Source: Planotetraspora phitsanulokensis | GTDB lineage: Bacteria > Actinomycetota > Actinomycetes > Streptosporangiales > Streptosporangiaceae | Direction of reading: 5' to 3' | DNA: 64,000 bases | Assembly (NCBI RefSeq): GCF_016863295.1 | Contig: NZ_BOOP01000004.1 | Location: forward strand, 310,001 to 374,000 | Shown: in pieces, positions 42,188 through 50,611 of the stretch | How positions within the stretch are numbered: the first letter of the stretch is position 1 | Layout of the letters: the number at the start of each line of letters is the position of its first letter | Made by a program: the position numbers and the translations under genes | The notes under the pieces: model-generated | The model's database searches: none | The model's input: only the letters and a program-made list of their open reading frames with translations | Told to the model about the DNA's origin: nothing

Positions 42188-44629
42188 ATGGAAGAGGAAC
42201 AGGCGGCCGGCGACGACCTCGTGCTGGCGTGGCCGCGGCCGGCGGCGAACTGGTTCGAGGCGGCGCCCGTCGGCAACGGACGGCTCGGCGCGATGGTGTT
42301 CGGCGGCCCCGGCCGCAGCCGGCTCCAGGTCAACGACTCCACGGTCTGGTCGGGGCGGCCGCAGGGCCCGGCCGACGCCCTCGCCGCGGTTCTCGCCTCC
42401 GGCGCGGGCCCGGAACGGCTCGCCGAGGTGCGGCAGGCCGTCCGCGACGAGGACCACCGGCGCGCCGAGGACCTGCTGATGTCCTTCGAGGGCGACTACA
42501 GCCAGGAGTACCTGCCCTTCTTCGACCTGTGGGCGACGGTGGAGGCCGACGGCGACGCCGCCTACCTGGGGCGCACGCTGAACCTCGACGACGGCGTGGC
42601 CGGCGAGGCCTTCGAGCTCGGCGGACGCTCCGTACGCCGGAGGATCTGGGCGAGCCGGCCGGCGCGGGCCGTCTGCGTCGAGGTGACCGTCGAGGGCGGG
42701 ACGGCGGACATGCGGCTGGAGGCGTCCTCTCCGCTGCGAGAGGTCCACCGCGCCGCCGACGCGTCCGGGCTCACGCTCGGCGTCGAGGTCCCCGTCGACG
42801 GCGCGCCGATGCACGAGCCGGACGTGGCGGAGCCCCTGCGGTACGCCGCCTCCGCGGACGGCGGATACGACCCGTTCGCCGCGGCTGCCGTGCGCGTCGC
42901 CACCGACGGAGAGGTCTCGGCCTCCGACGGGGTCTGGTCGGTCCGCGGCATGTCCCGGGCGCTGATCGTCATCACCAGCTCGACCAGCGCAGCCGACTAC
43001 TGGGCGAACCCTGCGGACGAGGTCCGTTCCGCGTCCAGGGAGGACCACCTGGCCCGTGCCGTGCGCGACGCGGAGGCGGCGGTCGCGGCGGGCGCCGCGG
43101 AGCTGCTGCGTGCGCACCGGCGCGACCTGCGCGGCCTGCTGAGCCCGGTGCGGCTCACGATCGGCGACCGGCGGGCGGGCACGTTCGACGTCGAGAAGGA
43201 CATCCTCACCGGCGAGGACGAGGGCCTGGTCGCCACGGTGATGTTCCAGCTCGGCAGGTACCTGCTCGCGTCGTCGTCCCGGCCCGCCGCCGGGCCGCCC
43301 GCCAACCTGCAGGGCATCTGGAACGCCGACATGCGTCCCCCGTGGTCGTCGAACTACACCATCAACATCAACACCCAGATGAACTACTGGGGCGCGGAGA
43401 GCGCGGGTCTGCCCGAGTGCCACGAGCCGCTGTTCGACCTCATCGAACGGCTCGCGCGGACCGGGGGCCGGGTCAGCAGGGAACTGTACGGCGCACGCGG
43501 CTGGGTCACCCATCACAACACCGACATGTGGGGCTGGTCCCTCCCTGTGGGCATGGGGCACGGGAACCCGTCGTGGGCGATCTGGATGATGGGCGGCGTC
43601 TGGCTGGCCCATCATCTCTGGGAGCACTTCGAGTTCGGCCAGGACCTTGAGTTCCTCCGCGACAGAGGATGGCCGCTGCTGCGCGGCTCCGCCGAGTTCT
43701 GCCTGGACTGGCTGGTCGACGGCCCGGACGGCCGGCTGGACACCATCCCCTCCACCTCGCCGGAGAACCTGTTCGTCTCCCGTCAGGGCACCCCCGAGTC
43801 GTTGTCGTACTCCACCGCGATGGACATGGCGCTGATTCGCGCCCTGTTCTCGCACTGCCTCGAGGCGGCGGACGCCCTGGCCCTCGACGACCCGATCCTC
43901 GACCGGATCCGTACGGCGACGCCGCGGTTGCGCCCGCCGCAGATCGCACCCGACGGGCGGCTGCGGGAATGGGCCGAGGACCATCCGGAGCAGGACCCGC
44001 ACCACCGGCACCTGTCGTTCCTCGCGAGCGTCTACCCCCTCGGGCAGATCGATCCCGTACAGACGCCGGACCTCGCGGCGGCGGCCGTGCGGTCGATGGA
44101 CGCCCGCGGCCCCGGCGCCATGGGGTGGTCCTGGGCCTGGAAGATCGCGTTGCGCGCGCGGCTGGGCGACGCCCGCACCGCACGGGACCTGTTCCTCGAG
44201 GCGACCCGCCCGTACAGCGACGACCCGGAGGTGAACCTCCCCGTCGACGGCTCGCTCTGGGGCGGGCTGCTGCCCAACCTGTTCAGCACCCATCCCCCGT
44301 TCCAGATCGACGGCAACTACGGGTTCACGGCTGCGCTGCTGGAGATGGTCGTGCAGAGCCACGGCGGGGTCATCGGCATCCTTCCCGCCCTCCCCCGGGA
44401 GTGGGACGACGGATCCGTGCGGGGTGTCCGCTGCCGCGGCGGCTGGATCGTCGGCCTCGACTGGCGGCGCGGCGGGCTCACCTCGCTGACCCTTCGCAAC
44501 GCCCTTCCGGGAACCCGCACCGTGCGCGTCCGCCTCGGCGACGAGACCGTGGAACGGACCCTCGCCGGAGGTGAGGAGGTCCTCCTCGGACCGTCACTGG
44601 ACATTCGTGAGAAAACACCTGGCCGATGA
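42188..44629 (+). CDS. GH95 family glycoside hydrolase (alpha-L-fucosidase or alpha-L-galactosidase)
   Basis: 813 residues, no signal peptide. N-terminal beta domain starting WPRPAANWFEAAPVGNGRLGAMVFGG, then an (alpha/alpha)6 barrel. Known GH95 catalytic positions are visible: the Asn pair in SSNYTININTQMNYWG (about 389-404), Glu in STSPENLF (about 527) and Asp in QIDGNYGF (about 707). HHNTDMWGWS is also conserved. Members remove alpha-1,2-fucose or L-galactose from plant or host glycans. Next to alpha-galactosidases and a CE7 esterase, a plant-polysaccharide target such as xyloglucan side chains is plausible. Confidence 0.88.
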   Translation: MEEEQAAGDDLVLAWPRPAANWFEAAPVGNGRLGAMVFGGPGRSRLQVNDSTVWSGRPQGPADALAAVLASGAGPERLAEVRQAVRDEDHRRAEDLLMSFEGDYSQEYLPFFDLWATVEADGDAAYLGRTLNLDDGVAGEAFELGGRSVRRRIWASRPARAVCVEVTVEGGTADMRLEASSPLREVHRAADASGLTLGVEVPVDGAPMHEPDVAEPLRYAASADGGYDPFAAAAVRVATDGEVSASDGVWSVRGMSRALIVITSSTSAADYWANPADEVRSASREDHLARAVRDAEAAVAAGAAELLRAHRRDLRGLLSPVRLTIGDRRAGTFDVEKDILTGEDEGLVATVMFQLGRYLLASSSRPAAGPPANLQGIWNADMRPPWSSNYTININTQMNYWGAESAGLPECHEPLFDLIERLARTGGRVSRELYGARGWVTHHNTDMWGWSLPVGMGHGNPSWAIWMMGGVWLAHHLWEHFEFGQDLEFLRDRGWPLLRGSAEFCLDWLVDGPDGRLDTIPSTSPENLFVSRQGTPESLSYSTAMDMALIRALFSHCLEAADALALDDPILDRIRTATPRLRPPQIAPDGRLREWAEDHPEQDPHHRHLSFLASVYPLGQIDPVQTPDLAAAAVRSMDARGPGAMGWSWAWKIALRARLGDARTARDLFLEATRPYSDDPEVNLPVDGSLWGGLLPNLFSTHPPFQIDGNYGFTAALLEMVVQSHGGVIGILPALPREWDDGSVRGVRCRGGWIVGLDWRRGGLTSLTLRNALPGTRTVRVRLGDETVERTLAGGEEVLLGPSLDIREKTPGR

Positions 44630-45597
44630 CCGCCGGACCCGAACAGGCCGATCTCTGGGCGTACCGCAGTCCCTACGAGACGCCGGCGGACTTCGACGCG
44701 TTCTGGCGCGGCACCCTCGACGCCGCGGCGTCCCACCCCCTCGACCTGACGCTGACCCCGGTCGGCACGAGGCTGCGGACCATCGACGTGTTCGATGTGA
44801 CCTTCCGCGGATTCGGCGGCGACCCGGTCAGGGCGTGGTTGCGCGTCCCCCGCCACCGAAGCGGTCCGCTGCCCGCCGTCGTGCAGTTCCACGGCTACGC
44901 CAGCGGCCGCGGCCACCCGCTGGAGGACCTGCTGTGGCCCTCCGCCGGCTACGCGCACCTGCTGATGGACACGCGAGGCCAGGGCGGGGCGTGGGCGGGC
45001 GGGCACACCCCGGATCCGGTCGGCTCGGGCCCGTCGTACCCGGGGTTCATGACCCGTGGCATCACCGCGAAGGAGACGTACTTCTACCGGCGCGTGTTCA
45101 CCGACGCCGTCCGGGCGGTCGAGGCGGCGCGCGCCGTCGACCTGGTCGATCCGGCGAGGGTCTCGGTCGTCGGCGCGAGCCAGGGCGGCGGGATCGCGCT
45201 GGCCGCGGCGGGCCTGGTGCCGGACCTGCGCGCGGTTCATCTCCAGGCGCCGCTGCTGTGCGACATCCGGCAGGGCGTCCGGCAGAGCACCGACGGCCCG
45301 TATCTCGAGATCGCCGGATACCTGGGCACGCATCGAGGCGCGGTGGCGGGCGTCTTCGAGACCCTGGCGTACTTCGACGGGATCGCCTTCGCGCAGCGCG
45401 CCACCGCGCCGGCGTGGTTCTCGACCGGGCTGCTGGACCAGGTGTGCCCGCCGTCGACCGCCTTCGCGGCCTTCCACGCCTACGCGGGCCGCAAGGAGAT
45501 CCGGGCCTGGGAGTTCAACGGGCACGAGGCCGGCGGATCCCTCGACCTGGAGATCGCCCTCGACGCGTTCGAATCGCCGACGGCGGGCACCGCCTAA
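44626..45597 (+). CDS. CE7-type acetyl xylan esterase / cephalosporin-C deacetylase
   Basis: 323 residues, ATG overlapping the GH95 stop (ATGA). The CE7 pattern is complete: ETPADFDAFW at the start, VVQFHGYASGRG (oxyanion region), MDTRGQGG, GASQGGGIALAAA with nucleophile Ser near 185, Asp in TGLLDQVCPPSTAFAA, and His in NGHEAGG. Intracellular deacetylation of imported oligosaccharides complements the glycosidases. Its stop overlaps the end of the convergent GNAT gene by 4 bases. Confidence 0.92.
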   Translation: MTAGPEQADLWAYRSPYETPADFDAFWRGTLDAAASHPLDLTLTPVGTRLRTIDVFDVTFRGFGGDPVRAWLRVPRHRSGPLPAVVQFHGYASGRGHPLEDLLWPSAGYAHLLMDTRGQGGAWAGGHTPDPVGSGPSYPGFMTRGITAKETYFYRRVFTDAVRAVEAARAVDLVDPARVSVVGASQGGGIALAAAGLVPDLRAVHLQAPLLCDIRQGVRQSTDGPYLEIAGYLGTHRGAVAGVFETLAYFDGIAFAQRATAPAWFSTGLLDQVCPPSTAFAAFHAYAGRKEIRAWEFNGHEAGGSLDLEIALDAFESPTAGTA

Positions 45598-46439
45598 CCG
45601 AGCTCGATGCTGGTGACGGCGAAGATCCCCGGCAGGTCGACATCGGGCACGGGCCCGGTGTACATCCGGGCCGCCTCGAAGACCGGCTCCAACCCGAGCC
45701 GTTCCAGCATCAGAACGGACGCCATGTTGATGTCGGGGACGTCGATGACGACGGGCGACCCCGGCACGGCGGCCGCCAGCGCGTTCATCAGCGCGAGCGC
45801 GACGTCCGGGGAGGAGGCGTAGAGCGGCCCGACCCGCGGCGAGGGCCCGGCGGCCCGGATGACGCCGAGACCTTGCAGCCGGCCGTCGCGCACGGCAGCG
45901 AGAGCCGTACGGTCGGGCAGGTTGACCCATGAGGCCAGGAACGCGTCGCGCGGCGCGGGGAAGAACCGGCGGTCGTAGGCGGCGAGCAGGTCGAACGGAA
46001 CCGTCCGCGCGTCGATCAGTGTGACGTCGCCGGGCGCGTCGGCGCTCTCCGGCACGCCCTCGAACCGGAGGTTGTTCCAGGCGCGCCGGAACCCCGACTT
46101 CTGATAGTTGTCCTGTTGCTCGACGACCCCGTCGAGCCCGATGTTGCGGCCGGCGAGGTGTTCGACGCCCACCCGCCAGACCTGGATTCCGTAGCCCTGC
46201 CCGCGGACCGGCGGGCGGGCGATGTAGAACCCGATGAACCCGAAATCGGTTCCGTACCGGACGGCGGATATCGACGCGACGGCCTGTCCGTCGAGCCTCC
46301 CGAAGAAGAAGCCGCGCGGATCGGCGGAGAAGAAGCTCTGGCCGTCCGACCTGCCCGGGTTCCAGCCCTCGTCGGCGGCCCATTCGCCGAGCCGTCTGAT
46401 GTCGTCCACGCTCGCGGTGGTAATGCGGAAATCCGCCAT
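45594..46439 (-). CDS. GNAT family N-acetyltransferase with C-terminal extension
   Basis: 281 residues from the ATG at 46439 (RBS GGAAAGGA). N-terminal GNAT fold (about 1-130) with the acetyl-CoA loop IARPPVRGQGYGIQVWRVG; the C-terminal half (about 140-281) is a second, degenerate GNAT-like unit (GLGVIRAAGPSPRVGPLYA), as in YitH/HsdE-type proteins. Substrate unknown. Confidence 0.83.
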   Translation of the reverse strand: MADFRITTASVDDIRRLGEWAADEGWNPGRSDGQSFFSADPRGFFFGRLDGQAVASISAVRYGTDFGFIGFYIARPPVRGQGYGIQVWRVGVEHLAGRNIGLDGVVEQQDNYQKSGFRRAWNNLRFEGVPESADAPGDVTLIDARTVPFDLLAAYDRRFFPAPRDAFLASWVNLPDRTALAAVRDGRLQGLGVIRAAGPSPRVGPLYASSPDVALALMNALAAAVPGSPVVIDVPDINMASVLMLERLGLEPVFEAARMYTGPVPDVDLPGIFAVTSIELG

Positions 46440-46489
46440 CGCCGAATCCTTTCCAACAAGGACTTCCCCCACCCGCGGAGCCGCGCGGC

Positions 46490-46513
46490 GGGCGGGGCCG
46501 ACCGGCCCCGCCC
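46490..46513. repeat. GC-rich hairpin in the GNAT leader region
   Basis: GGGCGGGGCCG-AC-CGGCCCCGCCC, an almost perfect 11-bp inverted repeat 51 bases upstream of the GNAT start and 115 upstream of the PAP2 start. It lies between divergent genes, where a terminator is not expected; it may fold in the GNAT leader. Confidence 0.45.
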
Positions 46514-46627
46514 ACTGCCCGACGTCGCGGGGCGGCTTCGCATCACGTTAGGTCAGGCGGCGGTCGGAAAGGTGGGCGTGTCACACCCACGTTTTTCGCG
46601 GCGGAACGCCCCGGATAGGGTCCAGGC

Positions 46628-47230
46628 GTGGTGATCGGGAAAGGCATGGTGAGCGGGAAGGGCGCCGGCGCGGCCGTCACGGCGACGGCCACGCTGGGAC
46701 TGGGATTGTGGGTGGCGGGCGATCAGCGGCCCGGGCCCTTCGAAGGCGGACTCCAACGCTGGATCATCGAGGAGTTCTCGCGGGACGGCCTGCTGTTGCG
46801 CCTGTTCCTTCTGCCGACGGAGCCATATGTCCTGATCCCCCTGATCGCACTGATGACCTTCGTCTGCGCGGCGCGGCGCCGCTGGGACGCGGTCGCCCTC
46901 TGCCTTGCCGGAACGCTGCTGCCGGTGGCGCTCAACACCTGGGTGCTCAAACCGCTGTTCGACCGCCCGCTCAACGGCTACCTCGCCTATCCGAGCGGCC
47001 ACACCGTCAGCCTCGTCGCCACGCTCACCGTGCTGACCGTGCTGGCCAGAGCGGGGACGGCGCGGGCCGTGACCGCCGCGGTCGCCGTCGTCGTGACGGT
47101 CACGGCGGGGATCGGCCTCGTCGGCAGCGGCTACCACTACCCCGTCGACGTGATCGGAGGCGCGTGCTTCGCGGTCGCCGCCGTGCTCACGGTGTCGATC
47201 CTGCTGGGCCGCCTTCGCGTGGATCGCTGA
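46628..47230 (+). CDS. PAP2 superfamily membrane phosphatase
   Basis: 200 residues, five to six helices. Phosphatase motifs: KPLFDRP (motif 1, about residue 115), PSGHT (motif 2, about 127) and SGYHYPVDVIGG (motif 3, about 169), all near the outer membrane face. Hydrolyses lipid phosphates such as undecaprenyl or phosphatidate phosphates. GTG start; ATG at 46646 is an alternative. Its last 90 bases recur, degenerated, at 50519. Confidence 0.87.
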   Translation: MVIGKGMVSGKGAGAAVTATATLGLGLWVAGDQRPGPFEGGLQRWIIEEFSRDGLLLRLFLLPTEPYVLIPLIALMTFVCAARRRWDAVALCLAGTLLPVALNTWVLKPLFDRPLNGYLAYPSGHTVSLVATLTVLTVLARAGTARAVTAAVAVVVTVTAGIGLVGSGYHYPVDVIGGACFAVAAVLTVSILLGRLRVDR

Positions 47231-47273
47231 TCGTCCCGGCTCAGGACGAGGTCACCGGCGGCGCCTGCCCGAA

Positions 47274-49136
47274 TCATGCGAGCTCGGCCTGGAGGGTCTC
47301 GCTCACGGGACGGCGGCCGCCGAGGCGGGCGGGAACAGCGGTGAGCGCCGCCACCACGAGCACGGTCGCCGACACCACGCCGAGCAGCTGCCAGAGCGGC
47401 GGAAGCGTGGCCCTGTCGCCGTCGCCGCCGGTGATCGCGTTGACGGCGTGGAACAGCGCGAAGCCTCCCGGGAAGACGCCCAGGACGGCGCCGACGAGCG
47501 CGGGGAGCACCTGCGCCGCCGCCAGCGCCGCACTCACCTCGCCCGGAGTCGCGCCGAGGGCACGCGCGAGGGCGGAGGAGCGCCGGTTGTCGAGCACCGT
47601 CGCCCACGTGATGAAGACGGCGTTGACCGCCGCCAGGGAGAACATTATGACCATCACGACAAGGAGCACCTGGCGCAGCCACTCGGCTTGGGCCTGGTCC
47701 ACTCCCGCGGCGAGTGGGTCGGCGGCGAGGAAGGCGTCGAGTATCAGCGCGACGTAGATCCCGCTGACCGTGACCGCGATGCTGACCACGCTCAGCACGA
47801 CCCGTCGAGGCCGGCGGGCGGCGACCCGCAGACCGAGAAGCAGCGGGACGGGCAGCCGCGCCGAGATCGCGATGAGCCAGCCGGTGCGGCGGGGCGGGCG
47901 TGCCGAGCCGGCCAGCGCGCCGACGGTGCTGGAGCGGGCGGCGCGCACGGCGGGCACGAAGGTCGCGACCACCGCGACCCCGAGTGCCACGGCGGTCACC
48001 GAAACGACCGTGGACATGGTCATCGGCGGCGTGCCCGCCCTGCCGATGAGGCCGGCGCCGGCCTCGGCGAGCAAGGGAGCGGTCAGCGAGCCGACCGCCA
48101 ACCCGGCCGCGGCCGCGACGACGGCCACGAGGACGTACTCCGCGAGCAGCACGGCGGCGACCAGGCTCGGTGTGCCGCCGACCGCCTTGAGGAGTCCGAC
48201 GCGTCTGGTCTGATCGGCCATCCGGCCGCCGACCAGCACCGAGACACTGGCCACGGCGAGCAGACCGAGCAGCCAGGCTCCGATCAGCAGCAGGATCTGG
48301 GCGTCCGCGGCCGATTCGGTGGCCTCTTCGCGGATGTCCACCCAGGACTCCAGGCGTAGAGCGCCCCGGTTCTCCCGAGCGTTCGCGACGGCGAACGCCT
48401 GAGCCTCAGCCGGGTCGGCGAGCTTCAGGTTCATCACGTACGACAGGGAGCCCGGATCCGGGGAGAGGCTCCGCGCGTCCGCCTGGGTGAGCCAGACCAG
48501 ACCTGGATTCTTCAACAAACCCGGAGGAAGCCCGGACAGCTCCTCGGGAGTCGCACCGCTCGCGCAACCGACGGCGACGAGGCACGACGTCTCCGGGTAG
48601 GGGGCCACGGCGGCGGTGACCGCCACGCCGACGACCTCGAACGACCGGCCGCCGAGAGTGACCGGATCGCCCACGCGCACATCGAGCGCGTGGGCGAAGG
48701 CGGACTCGACCACCACACCGCCGTCGCTGACCCAGGCGCCCTGTGTCACCTCGGGCTGGTCGACCGGCGCGGGCGCGGCGTCGCGCCCCACGACCTGCAC
48801 ATCCGACGTCCGGCCGGATGCCTGAAGTTCAGCCGGCGTGACGGGGTACGGCCCGCTGTGGTCGACGACGCCGGGAGCACCGGCCAGTTCCTCCAGGCCG
48901 GACAGCTCGGCGGGCCGGTCGCCGCCAGGGATCAGACCGGCGCCGGCGACCACGTCGGGCCCGTCGGTCGCCGCCCGAGTGCTCTGGTAGGGATCGTTCG
49001 CCACGTCACGCAGGACGAGCCCGAGCGTCAACGTCGTGGTGGCCGCCATGATGGCGAGCAGCAGAAGTACGGCCTCGACGCGGCGCCGCCGGAGGTCGCG
49101 CACGGCGAGGCGGCCCACGAGCAGGATGCGGCCCAT
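47274..49136 (-). CDS. ABC transporter permease, FtsX/MacB type
   Basis: 620 residues. An N-terminal helix (about 17-40), a large extracytoplasmic domain (about 45-255), three helices with the FtsX core (LLLIGAWLLGLLAVASVSVL, RVGLLKAVGGTPSLVAAVLL), then a second helix set ending in LARALGATPGEVSAALAAAQ. Two FtsX units in one chain. It follows the ATPase gene by 5 bases. Such systems export lipids, peptides or antibiotics or drive envelope remodelling. The extracytoplasmic domain has two Cys in close succession (SCLVAVGC) that may form a disulfide. Confidence 0.88.
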   Translation of the reverse strand: MGRILLVGRLAVRDLRRRRVEAVLLLLAIMAATTTLTLGLVLRDVANDPYQSTRAATDGPDVVAGAGLIPGGDRPAELSGLEELAGAPGVVDHSGPYPVTPAELQASGRTSDVQVVGRDAAPAPVDQPEVTQGAWVSDGGVVVESAFAHALDVRVGDPVTLGGRSFEVVGVAVTAAVAPYPETSCLVAVGCASGATPEELSGLPPGLLKNPGLVWLTQADARSLSPDPGSLSYVMNLKLADPAEAQAFAVANARENRGALRLESWVDIREEATESAADAQILLLIGAWLLGLLAVASVSVLVGGRMADQTRRVGLLKAVGGTPSLVAAVLLAEYVLVAVVAAAAGLAVGSLTAPLLAEAGAGLIGRAGTPPMTMSTVVSVTAVALGVAVVATFVPAVRAARSSTVGALAGSARPPRRTGWLIAISARLPVPLLLGLRVAARRPRRVVLSVVSIAVTVSGIYVALILDAFLAADPLAAGVDQAQAEWLRQVLLVVMVIMFSLAAVNAVFITWATVLDNRRSSALARALGATPGEVSAALAAAQVLPALVGAVLGVFPGGFALFHAVNAITGGDGDRATLPPLWQLLGVVSATVLVVAALTAVPARLGGRRPVSETLQAELA

Positions 49137-49141
49137 CGCCC

Positions 49142-49888
49142 TCAGTCCTCCAGTCCGACGAGGGCGCCGAGCCGCCCGGTGGTGCCGCCGGTCAACCTGG
49201 TCTCGTCCACCAACACGCCGTCGCGCATCGAGAGCATCCGGTCCGCGGTGGCCGCGATCCGCGCGTCGTGGGTGACGACGACCAGCGTCTGCCCGGACGT
49301 GTGGAGGTTCTCGAAGAGGTTGAGGACGTCCAGGGTGGCGGCGCTGTCCAGATTCCCGGTCGGCTCGTCGGCGAGGACGACCGACGGTTCGTTGCTCAGG
49401 GCCCGGGCGACCGCGACCCGCTGCCGCTGGCCGCCGGACAGCGCGGAGGGCAGGAAACCCGCCCGGTCCGCGAGCCCGACCTGCTCCAGCAACTCCTCCG
49501 CACGCCGTCTGGCGGCCCGCGGCGAGCGCCCGGCCAGCAGGGCCGACAGCTCGACGTTCTCCACGGCGGTGAGCTCCTCCATCAGGTGGAAGGCCTGGAA
49601 GACGAAGCCGACATCGGTCCTCCGCATCCGGGCCAGGGCCCTCTCGCCGATGTCGTCGATGCGACGGCCGTTCAGCGACACCTCCCCGCCCGAGGGCCGG
49701 TCCAGCCCTCCGAGCAGGTGCAGCAGCGTGGACTTCCCGCAGCCGCTGGGTCCCGTCACCGCCACCGTCTCTCCCGCGCGGACGTCGAGATCGACCCCGT
49801 CGACGGCGCGCACCAACCCCTCCCCCTTGCCGTAGTCCTTTCGCAACCCGCGGGCGCGAAGCACGGACATGTCGGCGGCGTCGCTCAC
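49142..49888 (-). CDS. ABC transporter ATP-binding protein, MacB/LolD type
   Basis: 248 residues, GTG with RBS GAAGGAG. Walker A GPSGCGKST (about 46-54), Q-loop FVFQAFHLM, signature LSGGQRQRVAVARAL, Walker B VVLADEPTGNLDS and H-loop VVTHDA. Four-base overlap with the PadR stop upstream, so all three genes form one unit. Confidence 0.92.
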   Translation of the reverse strand: MSDAADMSVLRARGLRKDYGKGEGLVRAVDGVDLDVRAGETVAVTGPSGCGKSTLLHLLGGLDRPSGGEVSLNGRRIDDIGERALARMRRTDVGFVFQAFHLMEELTAVENVELSALLAGRSPRAARRRAEELLEQVGLADRAGFLPSALSGGQRQRVAVARALSNEPSVVLADEPTGNLDSAATLDVLNLFENLHTSGQTLVVVTHDARIAATADRMLSMRDGVLVDETRLTGGTTGRLGALVGLED

Positions 49889-50412
49889 GATCCACTCCTT
49901 CGGTGGGTCCAGTTCTTCTCACATGCCTCGAGCCAGCGCAGGTCCGCCTGAACCCGGAGCACGACGCCCTCCAACAGCAGCGCCGCGTCCGAACAGCGCG
50001 GTTCGGCCATGGCGGCGCGCTGGGCGTCACGCAACAGGCGCAGCAGCTCACGGCGCTGGGTGTCGACGATGGTGAGCGGGTCGGCCAGCCCGGCCGACGC
50101 GGCCGCGATCAGCTTGAGATGGAACTCCGCGAGGTCGGGTCTCGGCCAGCCCACCTCGGCGATCCACTCGGCGACTCGCTGCTGGCCGTCGGCGGTGAGC
50201 GCGTACACCTTGCGATCCGACCGGTCGGCGCCGCCGTCCGGCCTCTCGACCGCCAACAGGCCGGCCTTCTCCAGTCGGGTCAGCGTGACGTAGACCTGCC
50301 CGGCGTTCATCGCGTCACCGAGAGGGCCCAGCGCTTCGCGCAGCCGCGCGCGCAGTTCGTAGCCGTGCGAGGGCTCCTTGGCCAGCATCGCCAGCACCAC
50401 TTCCTGCTGCAT
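49885..50412 (-). CDS. PadR family transcriptional regulator
   Basis: 175 residues. The wHTH is clear (EVVLAMLAKEPSHGYELRARL, GQVYVTLTRLEKAGLLAVE, DRKVYALTADGQQRVAEWI), followed by a Vir-like helical dimerisation domain (about 100-175). Autoregulation of its own ABC operon is indicated by paired palindromes just upstream. Confidence 0.9.
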   Translation of the reverse strand: MQQEVVLAMLAKEPSHGYELRARLREALGPLGDAMNAGQVYVTLTRLEKAGLLAVERPDGGADRSDRKVYALTADGQQRVAEWIAEVGWPRPDLAEFHLKLIAAASAGLADPLTIVDTQRRELLRLLRDAQRAAMAEPRCSDAALLLEGVVLRVQADLRWLEACEKNWTHRRSGS

Positions 50413-50425
50413 CGCGTCCCCCTCT

Positions 50426-50457
50426 AACCGTTAGCCCACAACGTCTAACGGTTAGCC
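50426..50457. promoter_or_regulatory. Twin operators of the PadR/ABC operon
   Basis: CTAACCGTTAG (50426-50436) and CTAACGGTTAG (50447-50457) are each near-perfect palindromes and are reverse complements of each other. Their centres are 21 bp apart, two helical turns, and the first ends 14 bases before the padR start codon. Confidence 0.75.
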
Positions 50458-50489
50458 CCTACTGTCAAGCCCTGTGCCAAGAGGCGGGG

Positions 50490-50611
50490 GAACGGGCTCG
50501 TCGGCGGCGCCACCACCGCGTCGACGTGATCGGAGGCGCGTGCTTCGGGAGCGCCGCCGTGCTCAGGGCGTGAGTTCTGCCGGCCCGCCATCGCGTGGAT
50601 CGCTGATCGTC
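50490..50611 (+). pseudogene. Degenerate duplicate of the PAP2 gene 3' end
   Basis: Bases 50519-50611 match 47143-47235 at 81 of 93 positions without gaps, covering the end of the PAP2 gene, its stop codon and 5 bases beyond; weaker similarity with a small deletion extends to about 50490. The copy is out of frame and lacks the rest of the gene. It now encodes the C-terminal tail of the XRE gene on the other strand. Together the copies bracket the PadR/ABC operon. Confidence 0.75.

Noticed and set aside
42104-44362. A 752-codon open frame antisense to GH95
   Set aside because: Shadow of a strongly supported GH95 gene; no RBS or domain pattern.
5938-45597. A secondary-metabolite biosynthetic cluster
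   Set aside because: No synthase, NRPS, terpene or RiPP core genes; the methyltransferases and SDRs are scattered and independently regulated.
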